Counted from the first letter of the stretch, positions 42,871 through 56,696 are shown. The stretch: 64,000 bases of DNA from Bacillota bacterium (GCA_023475165.1 JAMCWA010000084.1:20555-84554); one strand, 5' to 3'. Notes: generated by a model not told the origin, from the letters alone. Made by a program: numbers and translations.

Positions 42871-44133
42871 TTACTCCTCCTCCACTCTCCGGATATTCGC
42901 TCCCAGGGCCGCCAGCTTCTCGACTAAACCGACGTAGCCCCGATCTAGATGGTCCAGCCGAGCGACCTGGGTTTGGCCCTCTGCCGCCAAACCGGCCAAG
43001 ACCAGGGCGGCTCCCGCCCGGAGATCGGTGGCTTTCACCTGGGCTCCCATCAATCGTTTAGCCCCCTTGACAATGGCGGTGCGCCCTTCAATCTTGATGT
43101 TGGCCCCCATCCGTCTTAACTCGTCTACGTGCATGAAACGGTTTTCAAAAACCGTCTCCGTGATCAGGCTGGTCCCCTCCGCCAGGGCCAGGAAGGCCAT
43201 CATCTGGGCCTGCATATCAGTCGGAAATCCGGGATAAGGGAGGGTCTTGACATCCACTGGCTCGGGTCGCCCCTCCATCAACACCCTGACCCCCGTACCA
43301 TCTTCTTCAAATACCCTGACCCCGGCTTCTCGCAGTTTGGCCACCAGGGGCTTCAGGTGTTCAATGATGACGTTCTCGACCAGGACGTCCCCTTCAGTAA
43401 GGGCTGCCGCTACCAGGTAGGTCCCCGCCTCGATGCGATCAGGGATTACCGTGTGAGCACCTCCCCCCAGGGCAGGTACTCCTTCAATACGGATGAGTTT
43501 CGTCCCGGCCCCCTTGACCAAGGCCCCTATGGTATTCAGGAAATTGGCCAGGTCTATGATCTCCGGTTCTTCGGCGGCGTTTTCGATGATGGTCCTGCCT
43601 CGGGCCAGGGTGGCGGCCATCATTATATTCTCCGTCGCCCCCACACTCGGATAGTCGAGGTAGATCCGGCTGCCCCTCAATTCCCTGGCCTCGACCTGAA
43701 CAAAACCGTGGCCAAATTCCACCTTACCGCCCAGCGCCGCCAACCCCTTTAAATGAAGGTCGATAGGCCGGGTCCCGATGGCACAGCCACCGGGTAAGGA
43801 GAGGCGGGCCTTCCCATAACGGGCCAACAGGGGTCCCAGGACCAGGAAAGAAGCTCGCATCTTCCGGATCAGGTCATAGGGGGCCTCAGGGCTTAAGGGT
43901 CGCCGGGAGCACAGACAGAGGGACGTTTCGGAGGAGTAGCTGACCTGACTGCCAAGGCTCTCTAAAACGGCCACCATGGTCCTGACATCCTCCAGGGGGG
44001 GGGTTTCCTGCAGATAGACGTTTTCTGAGGTCAGGAGGGTAGCGGCCATAATCGGCAGGGCCGAGTTCTTCGCCCCGGCAATCTTGACCCTCCCCAAGAG
44101 CCTTCTTCCCCCTTCAATCTGCATGACTTCCAT
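42871..44133 (-). CDS. murA: MurA, UDP-N-acetylglucosamine enolpyruvyltransferase
   Basis: 420 residues. First committed step of peptidoglycan precursor synthesis. KNS 22-24 in the substrate pocket, the loop with catalytic C117 in [15 protein letters not shown] (the residue attacked by fosfomycin), [10 protein letters not shown] and the aspartate in [13 protein letters not shown] are intact. It follows the atp operon (atpC stop-proximal spacer ~450 bp), as in related Clostridia. GTG or ATG three codons in are possible alternative starts. Confidence 0.97.
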   Translation of the reverse strand: MEVMQIEGGRRLLGRVKIAGAKNSALPIMAATLLTSENVYLQETPPLEDVRTMVAVLESLGSQVSYSSETSLCLCSRRPLSPEAPYDLIRKMRASFLVLGPLLARYGKARLSLPGGCAIGTRPIDLHLKGLAALGGKVEFGHGFVQVEARELRGSRIYLDYPSVGATENIMMAATLARGRTIIENAAEEPEIIDLANFLNTIGALVKGAGTKLIRIEGVPALGGGAHTVIPDRIEAGTYLVAAALTEGDVLVENVIIEHLKPLVAKLREAGVRVFEEDGTGVRVLMEGRPEPVDVKTLPYPGFPTDMQAQMMAFLALAEGTSLITETVFENRFMHVDELRRMGANIKIEGRTAIVKGAKRLMGAQVKATDLRAGAALVLAGLAAEGQTQVARLDHLDRGYVGLVEKLAALGANIRRVEEE

Positions 44134-44161
44134 ACTCTCACCTCATGTCAGGCCGGCCCGA

Positions 44162-44266
44162 GAACTCGCTGCAGGATACTTATCTCTTGTTAACTCCTTT
44201 ACGTTTACATCAAAGCGCCCGGTACGTAGCAGCCTTCCGGGAACTCGTTGCAGGGTATTTATCTCT
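44162..44266. repeat. Two 26-bp direct repeats upstream of murA
   Basis: GAACTCGCTGCAGGATACTT then ATCTCT (44162-44187) recurs as GAACTCGTTGCAGGGTATTT then ATCTCT (44241-44266): 23 of 26 identical, period 79 bp. They lie in the murA promoter region and may be regulatory sites or a local duplication. Confidence 0.7.
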
Positions 44267-44433
44267 ATTCTAGAGTTTCGGTTGGCCGCGGAAGCTTTTT
44301 CCCGACAATCTTGAAATAGTCTGCCGACGCTGCCCCACCTTTTCCATTATTGCCACCTGTTATGTGAACGATACCTTCTATTAGTATTCTTAGACTTGCA
44401 GGCGCGAATATGCTTTGAAAATACCGCCAAAAA

Positions 44434-44470
44434 AATGTCCCGCCCTGATAGCGGGAGGTATGGCGACATT
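44434..44470 (-). terminator. Two-part hairpin between atpC and murA
   Basis: AATGTC (44434-44439) pairs with GACATT (44465-44470), and CCCGC with GCGGG inside. On the minus strand the downstream arm is followed by a run rich in T (complement of AAAAAAA at ~44428-44434), so this is a plausible terminator of the atp operon before murA. The rest of the 44134-44585 spacer shows only the direct repeats. Confidence 0.6.
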
Positions 44471-44585
44471 GCTGTGGTCGGTTAAAGCGGCACCGTGCAT
44501 CTTGAGCATTGGGCGCCGACCGCGGCTTGCGGGAGTGTGACCTGGACCCCTTTTGATTCCGGCGATCGCAGCGTACCGAAAAAAC

Positions 44586-45002
44586 CTATTTCTTGCGGAC
44601 AGTTTCTGCCACCCGCAGGCGGTTTAAAGCCCGTTGCAGGGCCAGTTGGGCCCGGGCGTGGTCCCAATTGGACTGCTTATCCCGCAGGCGCTTTAAGGCC
44701 CGGTCGCGGGCGGCCTGGGCCCGGAGCGGGTCAATACTCTCAGCCCGTTCGGCGCTATCGGCCAGGAGGGTGGCCTTACTCCCCAAGGCCACCTCCAAGA
44801 AACCACCACCGACGGCCAGCCGCTTTGCCTGACCGGCCTGGTGGTACTTGACCACCCCGACCTTAAGGGCGGCGATCATAGGCGCATGATTGGGTAGAAC
44901 ACCCAAATACCCGGCCGCCCCCGGGACCACGAGGGAGTCCACTTCTTCCGAGAAGATCACCTTCTCCGGGGTTACCACTTCCAGTCTAATGTGCTCATCC
45001 AT
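44586..45002 (-). CDS. atpC: ATP synthase epsilon subunit
   Basis: 138 residues. Central-stalk subunit that couples and inhibits F1. N-terminal beta-barrel with LEVVTPEKVIFSEEVDSLVV, GYLGVLPNHAPMIAAL and VGGGFLEV; the C-terminal two helices (AERAESIDPLRAQAARDRAL and following) are present. Last gene of the atp operon, 45 bp after atpD, followed by a hairpin. Confidence 0.96.
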   Translation of the reverse strand: MDEHIRLEVVTPEKVIFSEEVDSLVVPGAAGYLGVLPNHAPMIAALKVGVVKYHQAGQAKRLAVGGGFLEVALGSKATLLADSAERAESIDPLRAQAARDRALKRLRDKQSNWDHARAQLALQRALNRLRVAETVRKK

Positions 45003-45047
45003 TATTGATCTGACCGTCCTTTTTCCGGTCTCGCTTTGATCCTCAGC

Positions 45048-47365
<2,318 letters not shown>

Positions 47366-47370
47366 CTTCC

Positions 47371-47418
47371 CCGGACGGGTTTGCCGCTCAAATCGCAGTT
47401 CGTCAGCACTCTCCTGGG
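47371..47418. repeat. R1 right-end fragment
   Basis: CCGGACGGGTTTGCCGCTCA then AATCGCAGTTCGTCAGCACTCTCCTGG matches the last ~48 bp of R1 copy A, including the terminal inverted repeat. It is a solo end, wedged between atpA and atpG inside the atp operon. Confidence 0.75.
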
Positions 47419-47452
47419 AGACCGCAAGTCTTTAAATACAAGCCGGCCACGG

Positions 47453-49343
<1,891 letters not shown>

Positions 49344-49418
49344 CCTCTGGAGCTTTCTCAAGGCCTCAGGAGATCGTTCAAAGAGAGCTTTGTTGCCGAA
49401 AAAACCCAACCAGTGTCC

Positions 49419-49958
49419 TTAACGGGCCGCCAGTTGCCTTCGCAGGGTCTCCAGGCGTTGCTTAACGCTCCCGTCCATGACCCGGTCGCCCACCTTCATG
49501 ACCACACCGCCCAGGAGTCCCGGGCTAACCGTCGCTTTCAGACGAATCTCCCAGCCCAGCCTGGCCGCCAGGTCCGCCTTCAGAAGATCGAGTTCCTTCT
49601 TTTCCAGGGAAACGGCCGTTTGGACCTCAACCTCCAAGATGCGCCGGGCCTCATCGGCCAAGGTCTTGAACTCCGCCAGGATTTCACCCAGGTAATCCTC
49701 TCGGTGCTTGTCGACGATCACTCGCAGGAAGGCCAACACCCCTCCCGCTATCTGCTCCTCGAAGGCTCGTACCAGAAGTCCTTTCTTCTCCTCAGGGGGC
49801 ACCAACCGGTTCAAAAACAGGGCCCCCAGGGCCTGATCCTCCCTCAGCCAATTCACGGCCTTTTCCAAATCCCGTTGGGTCTCCTCCAGCCGCCCTTGCT
49901 CCCTGGCCAGATCAAAGATGGCCCGGGCATAACGGCGGGCAATAGACCTCTTAATCAT
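49419..49958 (-). CDS. atpH: ATP synthase delta subunit
   Basis: 179 residues. Joins F1 to the peripheral stalk. The N-terminal six-helix part starts SIARRYARAIFDLAREQGRL; the C-terminal part holds the family mark LLGGVVMKVGDRVMDGSVK. It overlaps atpF by 4 bp and is separated from atpA by R1 copy C, an unusually long spacer for this operon. Confidence 0.95.
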   Translation of the reverse strand: MIKRSIARRYARAIFDLAREQGRLEETQRDLEKAVNWLREDQALGALFLNRLVPPEEKKGLLVRAFEEQIAGGVLAFLRVIVDKHREDYLGEILAEFKTLADEARRILEVEVQTAVSLEKKELDLLKADLAARLGWEIRLKATVSPGLLGGVVMKVGDRVMDGSVKQRLETLRRQLAAR

Positions 49959-50440
49959 TGCTTAGCCCCCACCTCGTGGATGAAATCCCGCACCAGGCGG
50001 CGGTGATCCTCGGTATCCAGGGATCTCTCCACTACCTTTCCCGCAGCCAGGATGGCCAGGTTGGCGGCCTCTTCCCTGAGCTCGGTGATGGCCAGGTCCT
50101 TCTCCCGCCGGATCGTTTCCTGGGCCTTCTCCAGGCGTCGGGCTGCCTCCTCTTCCACCTCAGTCAGTTTCCGGGCTCGCGTTTCCTCGACATCCTTCAT
50201 GGCCCTGGCCACAATGTCTTGGGCTTCCCGCCGAGCGGCCGCGACCTGATCGGCGAAATCCCTACGTAGGGCCTCGGCCTCTTTGTTGGCCGCTTCAGCC
50301 CGGTGCAAGCTGTCCTCGATATCCCGCCGCCGGCCTTCGATATTTTTGAGAATGGGCTTGAAGAGAATCACCCGCAGTAGCAGGAAAAACACCAGGAAAT
50401 CAATAATCGTCCAAATGAATTCGTTGAGATTGAACTCCAT
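49955..50440 (-). CDS. atpF: ATP synthase b subunit
   Basis: 161 residues. One membrane helix at the N-terminus (FIWTIIDFLVFFLLLRVILF) and a long charged coiled coil (EAANKEAEALRRDFADQVAA onward), the peripheral stalk. Normal length. The 4-bp overlap with atpH implies translational coupling. A large hairpin separates it from atpE. Confidence 0.95.
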   Translation of the reverse strand: MEFNLNEFIWTIIDFLVFFLLLRVILFKPILKNIEGRRRDIEDSLHRAEAANKEAEALRRDFADQVAAARREAQDIVARAMKDVEETRARKLTEVEEEAARRLEKAQETIRREKDLAITELREEAANLAILAAGKVVERSLDTEDHRRLVRDFIHEVGAKQ

Positions 50441-50565
50441 AACCTTCCCTCCCCATCGCCCCCGAAAAATCTGAAAACCAGCGGGGCTGCATCAGGACGG
50501 CCAAAAAAAGCTGGAATGCTCTCATCTTTACGGTCTAACCCGCGCTCTTACCGGTAAGGCCGGTA

Positions 50566-50622
50566 AGATACCCCAACGCCGTCGCGGCGTACCGGCAGCC
50601 GCCTCCCGGCGTCGGAGTATCT
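50566..50622 (-). other. Large hairpin between atpE and atpF
   Basis: AGATACCCCAACGCCG (50566-50581) pairs with CGGCGTCGGAGTATCT (50607-50622) at 14 of 16 positions; the 25-nt loop is GC-rich and can fold further. It stands directly after the atpE stop. A stable 3' structure would protect the atpE message, whose product is needed in many copies per complex. Confidence 0.65.
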
Positions 50623-50637
50623 CCCCAATCAAATCTC

Positions 50638-50871
50638 CTAAGAGACTCGACCCGCCAGCACGAAGATGATGGCGAAGACAAACAGGGTGAGAGCCTCCAT
50701 GAAGGCTAAAGCCAGCATCATGGAAGTCCGAATATCACCTGCCGCCTCTGGTTGTTTCCAAGTGGCCTCCATGGCCGCCGTAGCCGTCCTGCCCTGAGCC
50801 GTAGCCGAACCGATAGCAGCCAGGGCGATGGCCAAGACGGCAGCCGCCCCAAATAATGCCATTCCTGTCAT
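50638..50871 (-). CDS. atpE: ATP synthase c subunit
   Basis: 77 residues from the ATG after GGAGGGGATC. Two membrane helices joined by a KQPEAAGD loop. The ion-binding acid is E59 in [10 protein letters not shown]; the next residue is alanine, not serine or threonine as in sodium-binding rings, so proton coupling is likelier. The glycine motif of helix 1 (GxGxGxG) reads GSATAQG (21-27), i.e. GxAxAxG, part-way to the AxAxAxA of alkaliphilic Bacillus. That motif sets helix packing and ring size. The frame extends 19 codons upstream without membrane character. Confidence 0.95.
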   Translation of the reverse strand: MTGMALFGAAAVLAIALAAIGSATAQGRTATAAMEATWKQPEAAGDIRTSMMLALAFMEALTLFVFAIIFVLAGRVS

Positions 50872-51096
50872 CCCGATCCCCTCCTTTCCGGCTTCCGATA
50901 ACAGCTTTTTCTTTCCAAGAATCCTCAACCCCCGTGGCCGTCCTGTCTTAGGGCTTTTGAGGGGAGGAAACCTTTGGTGAACTCAAGGACCCTTGTCAAC
51001 CAAGGACCAGGGTCGCCCCCCGGCGATTCCCGGGAACTCCTCGGAGATGAGGCGCGTACGCCACTTTAAACGCGTGGGCAGCCCTTTCCCGGGCCT

Positions 51097-51825
51097 TTAG
51101 TGTTCCTCCGAGAGGGCCGCCGTCAGATAAACGGACGTCAAAACGGTGAAAATAATGGCCTGGATTAGACCGAAGATCAATTCCAGGAGCAAAGTGGCGA
51201 TGGGCAAAAAATAGGGTATGGCCGCAACCATGGCCGCCACCACCATCTCGCCCCCGAAAATATTCGCGTACAGACGCAGGGATAGGGAAAAGGGTCGCAC
51301 CAGCTCTTCCAGAATCCCCAGGGGCAAAAGCAAGGGGCTGAGAAACAAAGGTTCCACCATGTGTTTGTAATACCCCAGGCCCTTCTTGCGAATTCCAAAA
51401 TACTGGGTGGTGAAGAAGACCACCACCGCCAAACCGGCCGTCACGCTCCAGTGGCTGGTAGGAGCCAAAAGCCAGGGGAAAACATGTCCCGCTCCCGGCA
51501 AAAGACCGCTATAGTTGGCCAGGAGGATGAATATAAAGAACGCCCCAACCAGGGGAACCAACTGCAGGGCCCTTTCCCGGCCGGTTATCCCGCCGTAGAA
51601 GTCAACCAGGGTTTCCACAACCCACTCCAGGAAACCCTGCAGTCGGGACCGCGGTACCCTCTCCAGGCGACGGGTTCCCACCCAGGCCAAAAGGAGCACC
51701 AGGAACATAATCCCCCACATGGTGGTAACGGCCCCGGTCACCTCCAGGCCCAAGAGAGAAAAAAAGGCACCGCCGGCTTGCCCGCCACCTTCACCACCAG
51801 AAGCTAGGTAGATCCAGTTCATCAT
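51097..51825 (-). CDS. atpB: ATP synthase a subunit
   Basis: 242 residues. Five or six membrane helices; the essential arginine is in FSLSLRLYANIFGGEMV, and the last helix holds ELIFGLIQAIIFTVLTSVYL. Forms the ion path next to the c-ring. Two ATG codons (51825, 51822) follow a GGGGGGG-rich ribosome site, and the 4-bp junction with the atpI-like gene couples them. The 225 bp to atpE contain no gene. Confidence 0.96.
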   Translation of the reverse strand: MMNWIYLASGGEGGGQAGGAFFSLLGLEVTGAVTTMWGIMFLVLLLAWVGTRRLERVPRSRLQGFLEWVVETLVDFYGGITGRERALQLVPLVGAFFIFILLANYSGLLPGAGHVFPWLLAPTSHWSVTAGLAVVVFFTTQYFGIRKKGLGYYKHMVEPLFLSPLLLPLGILEELVRPFSLSLRLYANIFGGEMVVAAMVAAIPYFLPIATLLLELIFGLIQAIIFTVLTSVYLTAALSEEH

Positions 51826-52118
51826 CTTAATCCCCCCCTTCCCTGTGGCCATGTGAGTCTAATACTGTAGAAGATAAAAGCGATCATCGTAAGGGTGGCG
51901 GCAAGAAGAAGGAACGCATCATGGGGATATAGAAGGAAAAGGGCTAAGAGAACTGAGAAATCCAGAAGCATCCGCAACATGACGCCGCCTATGACTGCGT
52001 TCTGGGCCTTGCGCCCCTGGAGACCCTGGGCCCGCACCAGGGCCCCTCGTAATAGTCGATGGTTCACGTAACCTGCCCCAGACCCTACGGCCAGGCCGAT
52101 CAGAAGGGACTTGAACAA
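51822..52118 (-). CDS. AtpI-like ATP synthase accessory membrane protein
   Basis: 98 residues with three or four hydrophobic stretches: SLLIGLAVGSGAGYVNHRLL, VIGGVMLRMLLDFSVLLALF, AFLLLAATLTMIAFIFYSI. Size, position immediately before atpB and layout are those of the ATP synthase I family, which helps c-ring assembly. The pair AtpI plus AtpZ is also thought to affect Mg2+ or Ca2+ movement. Assignment by position and topology. Confidence 0.75.
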   Translation of the reverse strand: MFKSLLIGLAVGSGAGYVNHRLLRGALVRAQGLQGRKAQNAVIGGVMLRMLLDFSVLLALFLLYPHDAFLLLAATLTMIAFIFYSIRLTWPQGRGGLR

Positions 52119-52175
52119 AAAAGAGCACCACCTTTACAGGCACCTCGGTGGTCTGGGTCGCTGTGATCGAAGCTC

Positions 52176-52204
52176 CTTACAAACCAGTTACTTCCAGGGC
52201 GCCG
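52176..52204. repeat. R2 repeat, copy 3 (partial)
   Basis: CTTACAAACCAGTTACTTCC then AGGGCGCCG matches the first half of R2. It occupies the 98-bp gap between the atpZ-like and atpI-like genes. Confidence 0.65.
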
Positions 52205-52216
52205 TCCGTCATCCGA

Positions 52217-52549
52217 TCAATGGTCTTCCGTCTTACCTTCTTCCCTCTCTTGTTCCTGATCCTCCTGATCCTCATCCACCTCATCTTCATCATCGTTGGT
52301 TTTGAGGAACTTCTTCTCAATCTGAAAAGGTTCACCTCTTTGCGGTACCCGCTGGAGGTCCCGCAGGAGGCTGCGAAAGGCCGCCACTATTCCCAGGAGG
52401 ATCCCAACTAGACTGCCGTAGGGGTCAAGACCCAGGTACCGGTCCACCACCCGACCACCGAAATACCCCAAGATCATGGACAGAATCAAACTGACGCCGA
52501 AGGTAAAGGCCAGGTCATAGTGCCGCCACTCATCAGTAGGCCTTTTCAT
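52217..52549 (-). CDS. AtpZ-like (F0F1-ATPase gene 1) protein
   Basis: 110 residues from ATG 52549, preceded by GGAGG. Two membrane helices (YDLAFTFGVSLILSMILGYF and LVGILLGIVAAFRSLL) with the GGRVVDRYLGLDPYG loop typical of the AtpZ/F0F1-ATPase_gene1 family, then a charged tail of ~45 residues that is almost purely D, E, Q and K. The acidic tail (NDDEDEVDEDQEDQEQEREE) is unusually long for the family and might bind divalent cations. First gene of the atp run. Confidence 0.8.
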   Translation of the reverse strand: MKRPTDEWRHYDLAFTFGVSLILSMILGYFGGRVVDRYLGLDPYGSLVGILLGIVAAFRSLLRDLQRVPQRGEPFQIEKKFLKTNDDEDEVDEDQEDQEQEREEGKTEDH

Positions 52550-52661
52550 GTCCTCCAGCCCTTTCCTGCCCATTCGTGAAGGATGGTAGCCCCGCCATTG
52601 TTACTAGAAAAACAAACGCTGACCGATTAATAACAATTCGCCTCATCTTCAGGAATTCCTG

Positions 52662-53846
52662 CTACCCGCCGCAATAATTTTTTTGTGAGGTCTTACCCAG
52701 GGCAAAATCAGCCGGGCGATCTTCGACCTGACCAAAATAAAAGAGGATGGCGGCACGGATCCGCAGAGCCGATTGCCCATCGCCGTAGGGGTTAGTGGCG
52801 GTGGACATGGCCCGGTAGGCTGCCTCATCCCGTAGGAGGGTTTCCGTCTCGGCAATTATTCTATCCTTTCTCGCCCCGATCATGCGGACGGTACCAGCGG
52901 CGATAGCCTCGGGTCGCTCCGTGGTTTCCCGTAAGAGAAGGACTGGAGTTCCTAACGAGGGGGCTTCCTCTTGCAGACCTCCCGAATCCGTCAGAATCAG
53001 GCAGGAGCGTTGCAGGAGGTTGGCCCATTCCGGGTATTCAAAAGGCTCAAAAAGATGAATCCTCTCCTCTCCCGCCAGGAGCCGGTGGGCGACTGAAGAG
53101 ACCTCGGGATTCTTATGGACGGATACAACTATCTCGACCTGGGGATGGCGCTGGGCGATCTCCCGAACCGCCGAAAAGATGTCGGCCATGGGCTGGCCCC
53201 AGTTTTCGCGCCGGTGGGCCTCCACGGCGATAACCCGACATTTCGAGTAGTCCAGACGATTCAAAAGCGGATTGGAAAAGGAGTAGTTCTTTCGGACCGT
53301 CCAGAGGAGGGCGTCAATGGCGGTGTTCCCGGTAACGAAGATCTTTTCCTCGGGAATCCCTTCCCGCCGGAGGTTCTCCCGTGCCCAGGCCGTAGGCGCA
53401 AAATGCAGGTCGGTCAGAGCCCCCGTCAAACGGCGGTTCATCTCTTCCGGGTAGGGGGAGTACTTATCAAAAGTCCGCAAACCCGCCTCCACATGTCCCA
53501 CAGGAAGCCGCTGATAATAGGCGGCCAGACTTCCGGCGAAGGTGGTGGTGGTGTCCCCGTGCACTAAGACCAGGTCGGGACGTTCCCGTGCCATAACCCC
53601 CTCCAGGCCCTCCAGGGCCCGGGTGGTCACTTCGGTCAAACTCTGCCTCGGCAACATTATGTTCAAATCATCATCCGGGGTAATCCCAAAATGCTGCAGC
53701 ACCTGATCCAGCATTTCCCGGTGCTGGGCAGTCACCGCCACCTTCACCTCAAAGGCGGGACTTTCTCGCAACACCCTGACCACAGGCGCCATCTTAATGG
53801 CCTCGGGCCGGGTGCCGAAAACCGTCATGACCTTGATCCGATTCAT
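52662..53846 (-). CDS. wecB: UDP-N-acetylglucosamine 2-epimerase (non-hydrolysing)
   Basis: 394 residues. Interconverts UDP-GlcNAc and UDP-ManNAc for wall polymers. Marks: [15 protein letters not shown] at the start, [48 protein letters not shown] and [19 protein letters not shown], all intact. Between the atp operon and the wecA/tagO-type gene, a common order in Firmicutes, where it feeds teichoic-acid-like or ManNAc-containing glycan synthesis. Confidence 0.96.
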   Translation of the reverse strand: MNRIKVMTVFGTRPEAIKMAPVVRVLRESPAFEVKVAVTAQHREMLDQVLQHFGITPDDDLNIMLPRQSLTEVTTRALEGLEGVMARERPDLVLVHGDTTTTFAGSLAAYYQRLPVGHVEAGLRTFDKYSPYPEEMNRRLTGALTDLHFAPTAWARENLRREGIPEEKIFVTGNTAIDALLWTVRKNYSFSNPLLNRLDYSKCRVIAVEAHRRENWGQPMADIFSAVREIAQRHPQVEIVVSVHKNPEVSSVAHRLLAGEERIHLFEPFEYPEWANLLQRSCLILTDSGGLQEEAPSLGTPVLLLRETTERPEAIAAGTVRMIGARKDRIIAETETLLRDEAAYRAMSTATNPYGDGQSALRIRAAILFYFGQVEDRPADFALGKTSQKNYCGG

Positions 53847-53945
53847 TGGTCTAGGTTCTCACCCCTGACAAGAGATAACCCCCAGATCGGCCCAGCGGCC
53901 ACCAGGGTGCTGTCGGCCGGCTCATTTTTGCCCCGGACAAAACAC

Positions 53946-53971
53946 AACCCGCCAGCTGCGGCGGGTTTTTA
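53946..53971. terminator. Rho-independent terminator, probably bidirectional
   Basis: AACCCGCC, loop AGCTGC, GGCGGGTT followed by TTT on the plus strand; on the minus strand the stem is followed by TTGTGTTTTG. It lies just after the stop of the wecA/tagO-type gene and before wecB. Confidence 0.8.
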
Positions 53972-53987
53972 ACCTCCACCAGGAAAA

Positions 53988-55025
53988 CTATTTTTTCACC
54001 ATGTGGCCCGGATGAAATTCGAGGACACCCACCTTTTTGGCACCAACCAGGAGGGCTCCCACCAAGGTCAGGAGAAAGGCCAGGCTCTCCATAAAACCAG
54101 TCTGCGTAATGAGCACCGCCGCGATCCCCAAAAGGCCGCTGATGGTGTACATCACCAAAACCGCCTGGCGCTGGTTCAGTCCCAAATCCAGCAAGCGGTG
54201 ATGCAGGTGGCCTTTATCGGGAAGGTAGATGGGCTGGCCATTCAGGGAACGCCGCAAGATAGCAAAGAAGGTATCAAAGATGGGCAGTCCCAACGCCAGG
54301 ACCGGAACGGCCAGGGCCAGAGCCGCCGTACTCTTCAAGGCGCCATCCACCGAGATGGCGGCCAGGACGAACCCCAAAAACATGGACCCGGTATCACCCA
54401 TGAAGATGCGGGCCGGGTTAAAGTTATAGCGCAAAAAACCAATAGCCCCGCCGGCCAGGGCGGCGGCCATCACGGCGGCCAGGGCTTGTCCCTGTTGTCT
54501 GGCCACAAACATCAGGGTTACGGCGGCAATGGTGGAGATACCGGCCGCCAGGCCGTCCAGTCCATCGATCAGGTTGACCACATTGATGATGGCAACAACC
54601 CAAAAAACGGTCAAGGGATAACCCCAGACCCCCAGGTAAAACATCCCCCCGTCCAGGGGGTTGGTAACCTCCCCCACCGAAGTCCCCAGAGCCACCAGCA
54701 AGATGGCCGCAGCAATCTGTCCCAGGAACTTGATTCCCGGTGTGAGCCCCCGGGTATCATCCAGCAGCCCGACCACAGCCAACACCAGCGCGCCGGCCAG
54801 GACGCCACGCACCGTATCATCGGAAATCCCCTGGGTCAAAAGGACGGCCGCCAGGAAGGAGATCAATATAGCCAGCCCACCCAGGCGAGGGATAGGATGG
54901 TTATGAACGCTACGACCAACGGGTCGATCAATGGCCCCCATACGTATGGCCAGTCGTCGCACCGGCGGGGTCAAAAGAAGGCTAAGAATCATGGCCAACA
55001 AAAAGGGCGTTACTACGCCTTGCAA
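53988..55025 (-). CDS. WecA/TagO-type undecaprenyl-phosphate sugar-phosphate transferase
   Basis: 345 residues, about ten membrane helices. Polyprenyl-phosphate transferase marks: GLLDDTRGLTPGIKFLGQ, NVVNLIDGLDGLAAG, NFNPARIFMGDTGSMFLGF with the Mg2+-binding aspartates, and DKGHLHHRLLDLG. It begins a lipid-linked glycan by moving GlcNAc-1-P (WecA/TagO) rather than MurNAc-pentapeptide (MraY), judged from the HLHHRL loop. With wecB it points to secondary wall polymer synthesis. Confidence 0.92.
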   Translation of the reverse strand: MQGVVTPFLLAMILSLLLTPPVRRLAIRMGAIDRPVGRSVHNHPIPRLGGLAILISFLAAVLLTQGISDDTVRGVLAGALVLAVVGLLDDTRGLTPGIKFLGQIAAAILLVALGTSVGEVTNPLDGGMFYLGVWGYPLTVFWVVAIINVVNLIDGLDGLAAGISTIAAVTLMFVARQQGQALAAVMAAALAGGAIGFLRYNFNPARIFMGDTGSMFLGFVLAAISVDGALKSTAALALAVPVLALGLPIFDTFFAILRRSLNGQPIYLPDKGHLHHRLLDLGLNQRQAVLVMYTISGLLGIAAVLITQTGFMESLAFLLTLVGALLVGAKKVGVLEFHPGHMVKK

Positions 55026-55144
55026 TGCGACTCCCTCTTTTCAACCATTTTTCGGGCGATCACCTGCCGCCCATTCCGTTAGCACAGGGATAAAAAGCCT
55101 GTGTTTTGCGCCGGAAATCTGTGATATAAAGGACAAAACCTATT

Positions 55145-55510
55145 TTATCCCTTCGCCTGTAAACTGTCAATTAATAATTCCTGGGCCGTATCCGGGAAAA
55201 TTGGGGAGAGATAACCCTTCTTGATCAATTTATCGACATGTTCGGCCAGTAAGCTGTCAATGTCGATGTGATGCTGTTCTTCCAGAACAAACATCATGGT
55301 GATGGCCGTCTGGGCGACATCCAGCAACTCCCGGCCGATGGTCCGGGAGACTTCCCGGTTGTTCAAATCGATCCTTTCACCGTTCAGGCCGCGGAATTTG
55401 CCGATGGCCGCCCCCAGTTCCCCAGCCTCCTCCATCAGTTTAATGGCGGTGGATTCCAAAGACGGGCTCAATCTATTTAGTTTTGGCAGGGCAATCGTCT
55501 TCGTTTCCAT
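55145..55510 (-). CDS. MazG-like nucleotide pyrophosphohydrolase
   Basis: 121 residues. All-helical MazG-type pattern: [17 protein letters not shown] (EExxE-like metal site) and the second helix pair [19 protein letters not shown] with ExxD. Such enzymes hydrolyse (deoxy)nucleoside triphosphates to monophosphates, as house cleaners. The N-terminus overlaps the 3' end of the dCMP deaminase gene by 38 bp, so they are co-translated and may act together on dCTP/dUTP pools. Exact substrate unknown. Confidence 0.78.
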   Translation of the reverse strand: METKTIALPKLNRLSPSLESTAIKLMEEAGELGAAIGKFRGLNGERIDLNNREVSRTIGRELLDVAQTAITMMFVLEEQHHIDIDSLLAEHVDKLIKKGYLSPIFPDTAQELLIDSLQAKG

Positions 55511-56042
55511 CAGCCTGCCCCCTCTCCCATTGAATCGAGCGCACCCCGGCTTCCTGCCTGAGAGCCCGGGCCAGTTGGTCTGGGTAGGGTTCCAGGTAGA
55601 GGATTCTCTTGACCCCGGCGTTGATTAACATCTTCGAGCAGACGATGCAGGGTTCGGTGGTACAGTACAGGGTTGCCCCATCCGTGCTCACCCCATGCCG
55701 GGCTGCCTGAATGATGGCGTTCTGCTCGGCATGCACCCCCCGGCAAAGCTCTTGCCTTTCCCCCGACGGAATTCCGAATTGATCACGGAGACAACCGACC
55801 TCAGCGCAATGGGGGAGCCCGGTCGGAGCACCATTGTAACCGGTGGCCAGGATTTGTCTATCTTTCACCAGCAAGGCCCCTACCTGACGCCGCAGGCAGG
55901 TGGAGCGCCTGGCCACCACCCTGACCATTTCCATGAAATACTCGTCCCAGGAAGGACGCCGGTCGCTTTGCCGGTCACGCCCCGGAACAGCCGGATTAGC
56001 CGGGTCTGGGATCAGGCGCACAGCCGATCTTGTCCCTTTCAT
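55473..56042 (-). CDS. Deoxycytidylate deaminase (ComEB-like)
   Basis: 189 residues. Zinc deaminase: [11 protein letters not shown] (His and catalytic Glu) and [16 protein letters not shown] (two Cys) are intact, with [14 protein letters not shown] before them as in dCMP deaminases. Makes dUMP for thymidylate synthesis. About 30 N-terminal residues before [11 protein letters not shown] are variable and proline/arginine-rich. ATG 56042 and TTG 56054 are both possible. Sits after upp in a nucleotide-salvage group. Confidence 0.92.
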   Translation of the reverse strand: MKGTRSAVRLIPDPANPAVPGRDRQSDRRPSWDEYFMEMVRVVARRSTCLRRQVGALLVKDRQILATGYNGAPTGLPHCAEVGCLRDQFGIPSGERQELCRGVHAEQNAIIQAARHGVSTDGATLYCTTEPCIVCSKMLINAGVKRILYLEPYPDQLARALRQEAGVRSIQWERGQADGNEDDCPAKTK

Positions 56043-56057
56043 CGGGTTAAGCAACTC

Positions 56058-56696
56058 CTATCGCGTCCCAAAAAGACGGTCCCCAGCGTCACCCAGACCG
56101 GGAACGATGTAGCCGTGATCGTTTAGCCGCTCGTCCACCGCCGCCGTATAGATCTCCACTTCCGGGTGTTTCTCCCGCACCCTGGCAATCCCCTCGGGAG
56201 CGGCGATGAGGCACATGACCTTGATGCTCTTGGCCCGCCGTTCCTTCAACATGGTCAGGGCCAGGGAAGTTGATCCTCCCGTGGCCAGCATGGGGTCGAC
56301 CAGGATAAGATCGCGCTCGTGGATGTCGGCGGGAACTTTGAAGTAATACTGAACTGGGGAAAGGGTCTGAGGGTCGCGGAAAAGACCGATGTGCCCCACC
56401 TTGGCGTGGGGGATGAGCTTCAGAATGCCGTTGACCATACCCAGCCCGGCCCGGAGGATGGCGATAACCCCCAACTTCTTCCCGGAAATTACCTGACCCA
56501 GGGCCGTCCCGATGGGCGTCTTCACCTCAGTCGCTTCCAGGGAAAGATCCCGCGTCACCTCATAGGCCATCAACAGGGAGACTTCTTCCACCAACTCCCG
56601 GAATTCCTTCACTCCGGTACGTTCATCGCGGATGAAAGCCAGCTTATGCTGAATGAGGGGATGATCCAAGACCTTGACCTTGTCCAAGACTAACAC
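56058..56696 (-). CDS. upp: Uracil phosphoribosyltransferase
   Basis: 212 residues. Converts uracil and PRPP to UMP. PRPP motif [13 protein letters not shown], uracil-binding [16 protein letters not shown] at the end, and the N-terminal [17 protein letters not shown] all match. The start is GTG 56696 after GGAGGCAG. The neighbours downstream encode dCMP deaminase and a MazG-like protein. Confidence 0.97.
   Translation of the reverse strand: MLVLDKVKVLDHPLIQHKLAFIRDERTGVKEFRELVEEVSLLMAYEVTRDLSLEATEVKTPIGTALGQVISGKKLGVIAILRAGLGMVNGILKLIPHAKVGHIGLFRDPQTLSPVQYYFKVPADIHERDLILVDPMLATGGSTSLALTMLKERRAKSIKVMCLIAAPEGIARVREKHPEVEIYTAAVDERLNDHGYIVPGLGDAGDRLFGTR

Noticed and set aside
54003..55082. Long open frame antisense to the wecA/tagO-type gene
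   Set aside because: Same kind of shadow; the membrane protein on the other strand has all family motifs.
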